From NCBI GenBank assembly GCA_025612245.1, contig JAAXKQ010000024.1, forward strand, positions 1-46,000: a stretch of 46,000 nucleotides of DNA. The letters are read 5' to 3'. Source of the DNA: Ignavibacteria bacterium (lineage in GTDB: Bacteria > Bacteroidota > Ignavibacteria > Ignavibacteriales > SURF-24). The translations under genes were made by a program, and so were the position numbers. Every line of letters starts with the position of its first letter. The stretch's first letter is position 1. The notes beneath the pieces are model-generated. The model saw only the letters and a list, made by a program, of their open reading frames with translations, ran no database searches and was not told the DNA's origin. Positions 1 to 6,528 of the stretch are shown piece after piece.

Positions 1-1059
1 AAGAAGGTGGTCTATGCCTTTATCGCCACACTCTCTTTCAGCCGCCACAAGTACGTCGAGTTTGTCTATACACAGAACGAGAAGAGCTTCATTCAGTCCC
101 ACATTCATATGTTCCGATTCTTTGGCGGGGTACCCGTAACAATAAAGCTCGATAACTTAAAAAGCGGAGTAATAAAGCCTGACCTCTATGATCCTAATCT
201 AAACAGGGCCTATGCCGAGATGGCAGAGCACTACGGGCTTTTTCTTGACCCCTGCCGTGTAGCAAGTCCACAGGACAAAGGGATCGTAGAACGTGACGTT
301 CAGACCATAAGAGAAGAGTTCAGGAAAATGCTGGCCCTAAATCCCTTGCTTACTCTTTCTGAGGCAAATGAGGGGATACTGAGCTGGATAGAGAATCTTT
401 ACGGCAGAAGGAAGCACGGCACAACCCAGGAAGAACCTTATACTCTGTTCCTTAAGGAAGAAAAGCCCAGGCTTTTGTCACTTCCCATGGATGAATATGA
501 AATATCGGAGTGGAAAATGGCTACCGTGCATCCTGATCACTACATACAGGTAAACAAGAAAGCCTACTCGCTGCCTGAAGTATACATAGGAAAAGAGGTC
601 ATGGTTAAAATAAGGCAGAATACCGTAAGCATTTATTACAACGATGAACTCATAAAGCAGCACATAGTCCCTTACGGCTTCCGTCAGACAGACATAAACG
701 ACTTCCCTGAGCATATGCGCCACCGCCTGGACACCGGGATGCCGTTCTACTTAAGGGAAGAGGCCCAGAAGATTGCGCCTGAATTTGAAAAACTGATCGT
801 CAAAATACTCTCTCCCAACGCCTACATTAACCTAAGGCGTGCCCAATCCATCGTAAATATTGCAAAAGGGTACCCCGGTGAGATCATTAAGCTTGCCAGC
901 ATGACAGCTCTGGAGGAGTACTCAAATGTTCACCCGAAGCTCTTTAGAGCGATCATAGAAAAGCACCAGGAACTTGAAAGTGACAAGGAATCTCACGAGA
1001 TGAGCCTTTCACTTGAAACAGAAAGCTTTGTCCGCACTTCGGACTATTTTACACACTAA
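1..1059 (+). CDS. istA: IS21 transposase IstA, C-terminal part (5' end outside window)
   Basis: This is the DDE-type integrase/transposase that cuts and joins the IS21 ends. The frame is open to the window edge, so the GTG at 7 is not a real start; about 350 residues are visible and full IstA proteins are usually near 500. The rve core is recognisable: the second catalytic Asp lies in KLDNLKSGV near visible residue 48, and the catalytic Glu in KGIVERDVQ near residue 95. The first Asp would lie upstream of the window. The stretch after residue 170 matches the usual beta-rich C-terminal domain (VNKKAYSLPEVYIGKEV). It is followed after 9 bases by istB, as expected for a co-transcribed pair. Identification is firm; the missing N-terminal HTH cannot be assessed. 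Confidence 0.93.
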   Translation, partial: KKVVYAFIATLSFSRHKYVEFVYTQNEKSFIQSHIHMFRFFGGVPVTIKLDNLKSGVIKPDLYDPNLNRAYAEMAEHYGLFLDPCRVASPQDKGIVERDVQTIREEFRKMLALNPLLTLSEANEGILSWIENLYGRRKHGTTQEEPYTLFLKEEKPRLLSLPMDEYEISEWKMATVHPDHYIQVNKKAYSLPEVYIGKEVMVKIRQNTVSIYYNDELIKQHIVPYGFRQTDINDFPEHMRHRLDTGMPFYLREEAQKIAPEFEKLIVKILSPNAYINLRRAQSIVNIAKGYPGEIIKLASMTALEEYSNVHPKLFRAIIEKHQELESDKESHEMSLSLETESFVRTSDYFTH

Positions 1060-1077
1060 CAAAAAGGAATGTTTTAT

Positions 1078-1818
1078 ATGCCCAACTACTCAGAACTTGT
1101 AAGACAACTCAAAAGCCTTAAGCTCTCGGGGGCAGCCGAGACACTGGAAGTCAGGATAATGGAAGCCGAGCAGAACAGGCTCTCATACTCAGAACTACTG
1201 CAGATGATAGTAGGTGATGAAATCCAGACTAGACGGAACAGAATGCTCCAGAGGCTAATAACAAATGCAAAACTTGAGTCCTCAAAGACGCTTGAGGCAT
1301 TTGATTTTACATTTAACGCATCCATCAATGCCCAGCAAATAAGGGAGCTTTCACTCTGCCGCTTCATTGAAAAAGCCGAGAACGTCTTCTTCATTGGCCC
1401 TACCGGAACAGGGAAAACCCACCTGGCCAAGGCACTCGGGCACTCGGCATGCAGGAAGTATATGACCGTACAGTTCTTTAACTTCCATGACCTCTTTGCC
1501 CAGCTCTCAAAGGCAGATCTTTCGAACAAGCTTGAAAACATGTTAAAAAGTCTGATCAAGGCAGAGCTTTTAATCATAGATGACTTTGCCTTCAAGAAAA
1601 TAGACCAGAAATATGCCGAATACTTCTACGCCGTTATTGACCAGCGCTACGGGCTTAAGTCTACCATCATTACGAGTAACAGGTCTATTAGTGACTGGGC
1701 CGGGATATTCCCTGACCCCATAATGGCCAATGCCCTAATGGACAGGCTCTGCCACAATGCCCATCAGATTGTAATTAAGGGAGAGTCTTACAGGAGGAAA
1801 TCAAGGCCGAAGAGTTAA
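1078..1818 (+). CDS. istB: IS21 helper ATPase IstB
   Basis: IstB is the AAA+ ATPase that assists IstA in target selection and strand transfer. The protein shows a DnaC/IstB-like core with Walker A GPTGTGKTH, Walker B LLIIDDFA and the sensor region STIITSNRS, followed by the typical IstB ending with GESYRRKS. Length (246 residues) is normal for the family. I chose ATG 1078 because AAGGA at 1064-1068 gives a 9-base spacing, whereas the in-frame ATG at 1069 would touch the ribosome binding site. Intact, with no frameshift seen. Confidence 0.93.
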   Translation: MPNYSELVRQLKSLKLSGAAETLEVRIMEAEQNRLSYSELLQMIVGDEIQTRRNRMLQRLITNAKLESSKTLEAFDFTFNASINAQQIRELSLCRFIEKAENVFFIGPTGTGKTHLAKALGHSACRKYMTVQFFNFHDLFAQLSKADLSNKLENMLKSLIKAELLIIDDFAFKKIDQKYAEYFYAVIDQRYGLKSTIITSNRSISDWAGIFPDPIMANALMDRLCHNAHQIVIKGESYRRKSRPKS

Positions 1819-1873
1819 ACTACTTGAAAGTAAGTTTTCTTTGTTTTATATATCGCTAGCTAATTAAAATGGG

Positions 1874-1945
1874 TGGGGAATACTTTTGATCCACCCTGGG
1901 GAATACTTTTGACCCGGAGGTGGGGAATAGTTTTGGCCCTCGACA
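1874..1945 (+). repeat. IS21 right-end repeats (three spaced copies)
   Basis: Copies of TGGGGAATACTTTTGAY start at 1874 and 1897, and a variant TGGGGAATAGTTTTGGC starts at 1921, with spacing of 23 and 24 bases. The last is followed by CCTCGACA. IS21 elements normally carry such repeated transposase-binding sites inside each end. About two helical turns between copies would place them on the same face of the DNA. Confidence 0.8.
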
Positions 1946-1997
1946 CCCAAACAAATAATTTACATAATCTATTAAATATTTTGCAATTTGCCAATTT

Positions 1998-2435
1998 ATG
2001 AAATATTCAATAATACTTCTGTGTCTTTTAACAATATCTTGTTCTACAGAAAGAGAAACAAGTAAGAAAAGTGCCTCACAGTTATCAAAAGCCCTAATTG
2101 AATTTAATGTCTCAAAGATTGATACAACAAATGTAAGCCTTAAGAGGTCATTAATATTAAGTGATACTATTCATCCGCAAATGTCACAGATATATCCTAA
2201 TCCATTTTCACCAGTTTTTATTTGGTATGCTTTTTTGCCATTTGCAGATTCACTCAATTTACAAATTGATTTTGATAAAGTTGATTCAAGTCTTAAGCCT
2301 CTAAATAATGAAATATTTAATAAAGGATATTATAAAATTGAGTTAAAATCATTTAAAGCTCCTGCTGGAGTTTATTTCTTTAAGGCAAGGTATTGTGATT
2401 CCATATTTGTAAATAAATTCATATGGTTACAGTAA
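1998..2435 (+). CDS. Small lipoprotein with a degenerate T9SS-type C-terminal domain
   Basis: The 145-residue product starts with a hydrophobic signal ending in LTISCS, a good lipobox with Cys15. From about residue 64 to the end it resembles the T9SS type A sorting domain: IYPNPFSPV, then a region with alternating hydrophobics, then KGYYKIELKS and APAGVYFFKAR and a hydrophobic last strand FVNKFIWLQ. In the family the equivalents are YPNPFNP, GxYxVxxD, LxSGVYxYxL and KKMLLLK. The resemblance is what I see; that it works as a sorting signal is doubtful because lipidation and T9SS sorting are normally alternatives. The gene is AT-rich, has no obvious Shine-Dalgarno, and sits about 50 bases beyond the IS21 end. 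Could be a cargo remnant or a free-standing beta-sandwich lipoprotein. Confidence 0.65.
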   Translation: MKYSIILLCLLTISCSTERETSKKSASQLSKALIEFNVSKIDTTNVSLKRSLILSDTIHPQMSQIYPNPFSPVFIWYAFLPFADSLNLQIDFDKVDSSLKPLNNEIFNKGYYKIELKSFKAPAGVYFFKARYCDSIFVNKFIWLQ

Positions 2436-2509
2436 TGAAGAGTAAAAGTTCGACTTAAAAGTTGTATAAACCACTATAAAGTAATATATTACATTCAAGT
2501 CTTAAGAAA

Positions 2510-2606
2510 TCGCCAAAGTATTAAAATAAGAGTTTGATTTGAAAATAGCCGGAATAGGTTTGTAAGAGTTTGGCGACTCTTTAGGCTTACTAATTCGGCT
2601 ATTTTC
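2510..2606. repeat. Nested palindrome, RNA-like, with possible loop pairing
   Basis: Outer arms GAAAATAGCCG (2541-2551) and CGGCTATTTTC (2596-2606) are perfect 11-base complements. Inside, AAGAGT and ACTCTT form a 6-bp stem around the loop TTGGCG. The loop region TTTGGCGA (2569-2576) is also perfectly complementary to TCGCCAAA at 2510-2517, so a pseudoknot or an alternative fold is possible. No ORF uses this stretch. It lies between the small lipoprotein and the tRNA-Phe remnant. It could be a structured RNA, a bidirectional terminator or a mobile palindrome. Confidence 0.5.
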
Positions 2607-2680
2607 TTATTAAAATGTTCTAAAAATTGTGTTTAGGTAATTAAAAAAGTAATTAAGTGTCGGTAAGCTCTTGTAAACTA

Positions 2681-2737
2681 TGGTAGAGCAAAGGACTGAA
2701 AATCCTTGTGCCGGCGGTCCGATTCCGTCTATGTCCA
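2681..2737 (+). pseudogene. tRNA-Phe 3' fragment (GAA anticodon), no matching 5' half
   Basis: From TGGTAGAGC onward the sequence follows bacterial tRNA-Phe closely: anticodon stem-loop AAGGACTGAAAATCCTT with GAA, variable region GTGCC, T-arm GGCGG-TCCGATT-CCGTC, then TATGTCC and discriminator A at 2737. The 5' side does not fit: the bases expected for the acceptor (GGACATA) are absent, and the sequence upstream would give a 15-base D loop. The T loop has TCC instead of TTC, and no CCA is encoded. I read it as a 3' remnant, such as is left when an element integrates into a tRNA gene. A divergent working tRNA is much less likely. Confidence 0.7.
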
Positions 2738-2752
2738 CAGGAAAATGCAAAA

Positions 2753-2778
2753 CGCTGATACAGACAGCGCTTTTTTTT
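2753..2778 (+). terminator. Rho-independent terminator after the tRNA-Phe remnant
   Basis: Stem CGCTG (2753-2757) and CAGCG (2765-2769) with a 7-base loop, followed by C and eight T. It lies 15 bases after the tRNA fragment, as terminators do after real tRNA genes, so it probably belonged to the original tRNA-Phe unit. Confidence 0.75.
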
Positions 2779-2922
2779 ATTTTAACCTGAATCTTTTAGA
2801 TTTGTTCTCAAGACTTTTTAGGTAAAACTGATGCCTGGAACATCAGAATAATCCAAGGCCTCAATTTAACCTGAGAGTACAGGAAAACACTAAATTTTTG
2901 TTTCACTAAGCAAAATTCCATT

Positions 2923-3561
2923 ATGAATGAGAGTAATATAAAACTTCCATTTGGCGTTGATGGTATTTCCATTACACTTATTTATCTCCGCAAATATGAT
3001 AATCAACTTGATAACTCCTTTTCTCAGGTTGATTATCTCCATACTTCTCGTTCTCCAGCTTTTCAAAGCGATAAACAATTGAGCGAAAATAAAAGACTTC
3101 AATATGAATCCGGTATAAACAGTTGTGTCAATAAAATACTGGAGACATCTGCAAAATGGGAAGATGCGGATATAATCGTCTCGGCTCCATCAAAATCAGA
3201 TTACCAAAAGCCGTATTTCGATAAAGTGAAACTTAAAACATTTAATGCAAAAGATTTAACGGAAAAATTCTCCAAAGGCATTAGGGCGGGAGATCCTGGC
3301 AATTTTAAGAAATTTTATTCGGAATTTCATTTTGATAAAAAAGAAATGAAGCCCATTCATTACAATAAATTGTTAATTGTCGACGACGTATACTCAGATG
3401 GCAAGACGGTTTCTGCTATTGTTAATAAACTTGTATCCGCTGAAATTACTTTTAATAGCTATTTCGTAATTTGCCCATTGCTAATTGAGCACAAAGACAA
3501 AATTGATTATAGTAAGTTTATTTTTACGCAGTATCCTGAACATCCTGTAAATGATAAATAA
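2923..3561 (+). CDS. Orphan phosphoribosyltransferase-fold protein
   Basis: The 212-residue product has one clear motif: LLIVDDVYSDGKTVSAI around residues 150-165. It matches the PRPP-binding signature of type I phosphoribosyltransferases (hydrophobic strand, two acidic residues, then a small-residue loop). A preceding strand DIIVSAPSKS near residue 85 would correspond to the pyrophosphate loop strand. No N-terminal zinc finger of ComF type is seen, and no base-specific hood motif I recognise, so the substrate is unknown. There is no signal peptide. The start is uncertain: no Shine-Dalgarno precedes ATG 2923. The gene is AT-rich relative to the core genes and flanked by a tRNA remnant and repeats, which suggests acquired DNA. 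The stop codon lies inside a 24-bp repeat (3547-3570), so the C-terminus may have been altered by that repeat. Confidence 0.6.
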   Translation: MNESNIKLPFGVDGISITLIYLRKYDNQLDNSFSQVDYLHTSRSPAFQSDKQLSENKRLQYESGINSCVNKILETSAKWEDADIIVSAPSKSDYQKPYFDKVKLKTFNAKDLTEKFSKGIRAGDPGNFKKFYSEFHFDKKEMKPIHYNKLLIVDDVYSDGKTVSAIVNKLVSAEITFNSYFVICPLLIEHKDKIDYSKFIFTQYPEHPVNDK

Positions 3562-3748
3562 TTTAATCCCAACCGCCGGTTCAGGAAGGTTACTGAATCC
3601 AAAACCCGGTTACAGAAGGTAGTATCTAGAATTAAGTGTAAATGATTTATAATTCAATCCCGGAGTGGAGCCCCAGGGGCGGACAGCGGAGGGATTGAAT
3701 TTATAGTGACTCTGGAAGTTAACCAGAGGAATCAATAAATTAAATCAT
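3547..3748. repeat. 24-bp direct repeat plus split inverted copy; multi-stem structure
   Basis: Copy A (3547-3570) and copy B (3638-3661) are 24-base direct repeats of the form GTAAATGAT..ATAATT.AATCCC with 3 differences (21/24). A third copy is inverted and split: GGGATTGAATT (3691-3701) and TAAATCAT (3741-3748), separated by about 40 bases that contain their own hairpin (CTCTGG 3710-3715, CCAGAG 3723-3728). B and C would pair: 11 bp AATTCAATCCC with GGGATTGAATT, and 8 bp ATGATTTA with TAAATCAT, giving a multi-branched fold. Copy A overlaps the end of the preceding ORF; the structure ends just before a strong AAAGGAGG and the transposase remnant at 3771. Confidence 0.65.
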
Positions 3749-3770
3749 CTACAAAGGAGGGATAGATACG

Positions 3771-3908
3771 ATGGAACTGACCAAGGAACAGGTTGAGCAG
3801 TTGCAAAAAGACCTGGCCTAGGCCAAAAACTATTCTGACCTCTTGGGCAAGTATGGAGCCATAAGGAAGCTCCTTAAATCTTCAGTTTCTCTCTGGAGTT
3901 TACCTTAA
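3771..3908 (+). pseudogene. IS256/mutator-type transposase remnant (N-terminus only, nonsense mutation)
   Basis: A strong AAAGGAGG at about 3752-3759 precedes ATG 3771. Translation gives MELTKEQVEQLQKDLA, a TAG stop at 3819, then in the same frame AKNYSDLLGKYGAIRKLLKSS followed by unrelated residues and TAA at 3906. The pattern 'Y.DLLGK.G.IRKLLK' is typical of the start of IS256-family transposases (usual length near 400 residues). The frame loses similarity after about 40 codons, so the rest of the gene is deleted. Clear pseudogene; the exact family assignment is from memory of the motif. Confidence 0.65.
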
Positions 3909-4010
3909 ATTCTAGACAGACTCATTCCACTCTTCAATTTCCATGGCCCAAAGCATCGAATTGTTCCAATGACACGAACTGAGTTTTTCATAGGTGCAAT
4001 ATCTGAGTTC

Positions 4011-5159
4011 TTAGAAGTTTCTAATTGCTTTTTCAATTACTTCTGGCAATCCGCTTTGTTTGTAGAACTTGGAATGGGGCACAATGTCGGCCTTGAAATT
4101 CTTAACCGCCAACTTTTGTCCGGTTATATAATGCACTGCATATTCATAGATTAAATCATCAGCCGAATTATAATGATCCGGGTCGTAATAATTCATTTTA
4201 ATATCGGGTTCAACACCATTGCCTTCTAGCGGCAGGCCGTTTGTATTATAATATGCCGCCATTGGAACCGAATATACCGTATTATCCGGGAGTTTGAATT
4301 CCGCCGGCGCCACAACACTTCCTCTTGTAGTCTCACCTACAAGAATTGCATTATCAAAGTGTGAGAAGGTTTCGGCAAATATTTCGCCTCCGCTGCCGCA
4401 GGTTTTCCCAATGAGTACTACGACCTTTTTTGTATACTGCCATGGCCCTTTAGGCTGTGCTCTTACGTATTCCTTTGGCGCAAAATCATCGTGAGATGGA
4501 CCGTTCCTGTAAAGATAATAACCGACTATGGTTTCTTTACCTGCAAACCTGTTCCAGAGAGACTCGCATACCAGCAAATTGCCGCCGGAATGCTTTCTTA
4601 GGTCGATTATAATACCCTCGGTTTCCCTCAGGCTGTCCATCGCCCTGGAAAAAGCAATTGTATCAATTGACTGTTCAAAAAAGTCATTAAAAATCATATA
4701 GCCTATCTTGCCGTTCCTTTCCCATCCCCAGTGTGAATTTTCCTGATTCCAGTTTGTCGTACTGATTAAACGCGATAAAAAGACCGGATTGTCGTTGGCG
4801 GATACCTGTTTTATATACGAGTGTGTTACCCTGCCATCGGGAGATAATAAATAGCAATGCTCATCTTTTAGAACACTAAGCATTTCCGAAAGAATATTGT
4901 CCCTTGCTGAGGCGTCCATATTTATATTGAACTGGTCCTTATACACAGTATAAGATTCTTTCCAGTTAACCTTTTTGTAGCTGAACAATGGATAATACTT
5001 TTCATAATTCGCCCATACAGAACCAAAATCTGCCGCATAGCCTGTCTCTTCTGGTGAAGTAATGCTATGTTTGCATCCGGTGATAAACACAATTAAAAGT
5101 AATACAACAAGAGATTCTAAGCGTTTACTTTCAGGTAAAATAACGCTTCTGGTAAGCAT
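4011..5159 (-). CDS. S41-family (C-terminal processing/tricorn-like) peptidase, lipoprotein
   Basis: The 382-residue product has an N-terminal hydrophobic segment ending in FITGC, a lipobox with Cys29, so it should be a membrane-anchored periplasmic or surface protein. The S41 catalytic domain is recognisable: strand KIGYMIFNDF (about 151-160), GIIIDLRKHSGGN (182-194), and the catalytic segment VVLIGKTCGSGGEIFAE with candidate nucleophile Ser256 and Glu259. NGVEPDI near residue 315 is the usual late S41 element. I see no PDZ domain, which separates it from classical CtpA. No partner gene lies next to it. It faces the accessory region on its left and about 900 bases without a convincing gene on its right, so it is probably monocistronic. 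Substrate unknown. Confidence 0.85.
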   Translation of the reverse strand: MLTRSVILPESKRLESLVVLLLIVFITGCKHSITSPEETGYAADFGSVWANYEKYYPLFSYKKVNWKESYTVYKDQFNINMDASARDNILSEMLSVLKDEHCYLLSPDGRVTHSYIKQVSANDNPVFLSRLISTTNWNQENSHWGWERNGKIGYMIFNDFFEQSIDTIAFSRAMDSLRETEGIIIDLRKHSGGNLLVCESLWNRFAGKETIVGYYLYRNGPSHDDFAPKEYVRAQPKGPWQYTKKVVVLIGKTCGSGGEIFAETFSHFDNAILVGETTRGSVVAPAEFKLPDNTVYSVPMAAYYNTNGLPLEGNGVEPDIKMNYYDPDHYNSADDLIYEYAVHYITGQKLAVKNFKADIVPHSKFYKQSGLPEVIEKAIRNF

Positions 5160-6057
5160 AATTCTCTCCGTTTAATTGATCAAATGAGTGCAGGTAATCT
5201 GTATAGTAGAATTTATCTCTGTCTTATTTACCTCTTGTGGCACTCGGAAAGTAAAAACGCCGAGGAAATGCATTAAAAAGACGGGCAGCTTTAATTTTGA
5301 AGCTATCATAATTTACTCTATAAGTTATTTTAAGTGCTGTTACTTCAAATATAAAAGAGTAGAATTATTGCTTTAGGTATCCTTATGGCTGTTATATTTC
5401 CAATAAAGTTAATATTTAAGAACTTAAGATGCAACCGCTGGCCTGTCTATATTCAAAACTTGTGATAGCAATTTAGAAATGTCAGCACAAACATAATTGG
5501 TTTATTAACAAATGGCTTTGGGGTTAACGGAAGGTAAAGTTTCATTATCAACCTGTGGGGTCCTGCAGCTGTATATGATTTTGGAAACGCCAGGCAGTGT
5601 AGCTGCATTGAAAAGTGCTCGGGCAAAAGGGAGCAGAAAGTATTTGCTTCATATTTACTTCAAACCTGAGATAATCAATAGATCATCATCTGATGCTTTA
5701 TGTAATCCGCTTTCGAATGCTGCTGCTGGTCATTGCTTTTTACACGGCTTGCTTTTGAAATTTAATTGACAGGAATTCTGAAATAGTTTATACTTTATCA
5801 TGCTAAATTACTTGGGATATGCTTTTTTCGGCTCGACTTCCCATTTATCAATTGACCTCAACAAAAATATCTGCCGGTTTGCTGCGGATCATTAGCCAGG
5901 CGAACTCCAAACCGCAGTATTCAGCTACGCCCCAGATCCTCCCGTTCCGTCTGGAACAGTGAGAGATGTATGTTTGGCGGTGGGATAAAGAGAACGCATT
6001 AGTCCGGTCTCTTCATTCTGCCCGCTCACATTTTTATAACTTAAATGTGGAGGAGTT
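5160..6057. other. Region of about 900 bases without a convincing gene
   Basis: Three short open frames occur here, but none has a ribosome binding site, a recognisable domain or composition like neighbouring genes. The left part is AT-rich and may hold the promoter of the minus-strand S41 gene. The right end carries GGAGGAG just before ATG 6058. This may be decayed coding sequence; I cannot identify what it was. Confidence 0.5.
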
Positions 6058-6528
6058 ATGTCATCCCTTGATGAGATTCAACTGCCCGAGGATGCTTTAC
6101 GCCTTGTACTTTTATACAGGCGGAATGCACCTCCCGGAGAGGAAATTACTTTGCGCGAGGTAATCCGCGTAAAAAAGACCGTCATGCCTTCCGACAGGCT
6201 GCCCCTTGAACTCGACAGACCGCTCTCGGGCTTCTGGTATGAATTGCGAAATGCCGCCGGAGACGTGCTCTACAGGCGCATTATTGGTAACCCGATTAAA
6301 AATTCTATCGACCTGCCTGCCGAAAAGGAACCTGATCATCTCGTCCATTATGAATCAATTCCGGACGAGAAAACATTCTCGATTCTTGTTCCCGCTTTTG
6401 CCGAAGGCACACAGCTCATTCTCTTCAGCAGCCCGCTGGAGCCCTCAGCCAGAACATCATCCGTAGAACCTAAATGGCGGATCTCACTGCCGCCTCAAAA
6501 GAAAGAGGAGGTGCACCATGGGAAGTAG
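6058..6528 (+). CDS. Unknown 156-residue protein coupled to the M64 peptidase
   Basis: A strong GGAGGAG six bases before ATG 6058 and an 11-base overlap with the next gene support this as a real, translationally coupled gene. The product has no signal peptide, no membrane segment and no motif I recognise. The first half is charged and contains SGFWYELRNAAGDVLYRRI (about residues 57-75), which reads like one or two beta hairpins. The middle (SILVPAFAEGTQLILFSS) looks like further beta strands, so a small beta-sandwich is plausible. Its only clue is the neighbour: it may be a partner, chaperone or inhibitor of the downstream metallopeptidase. This is inference from overlap alone. Confidence 0.65.
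   Translation: MSSLDEIQLPEDALRLVLLYRRNAPPGEEITLREVIRVKKTVMPSDRLPLELDRPLSGFWYELRNAAGDVLYRRIIGNPIKNSIDLPAEKEPDHLVHYESIPDEKTFSILVPAFAEGTQLILFSSPLEPSARTSSVEPKWRISLPPQKKEEVHHGK

Larger units (their letters stand above)
1..1945 (+). mobile_element. IS21-family insertion sequence, right part (left end outside window)
   Basis: The element consists of an istA transposase gene open at the left window edge, an istB helper ATPase gene nine bases further on, and an end region with three spaced copies of TGGGGAATASTTTTG finishing in TCGACA. That is the standard IS21 layout: istA-istB followed by multiple terminal transposase-binding repeats and an end of the form CA. The exact right border (1945) is my reading from the terminal CA after the third repeat; the left border and the target-site duplication cannot be checked here. 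Both visible reading frames are intact, so the copy may still be active. Confidence 0.85.

Noticed and set aside
1086-1595. Long open frame antisense to istB
   Set aside because: It lies fully inside istB, has no family match or ribosome binding site, and reads as a shadow of the real gene.
5512-5769. 85-codon open frame in the gene-poor region
   Set aside because: No ribosome binding site, no domain, and composition unlike coding neighbours.
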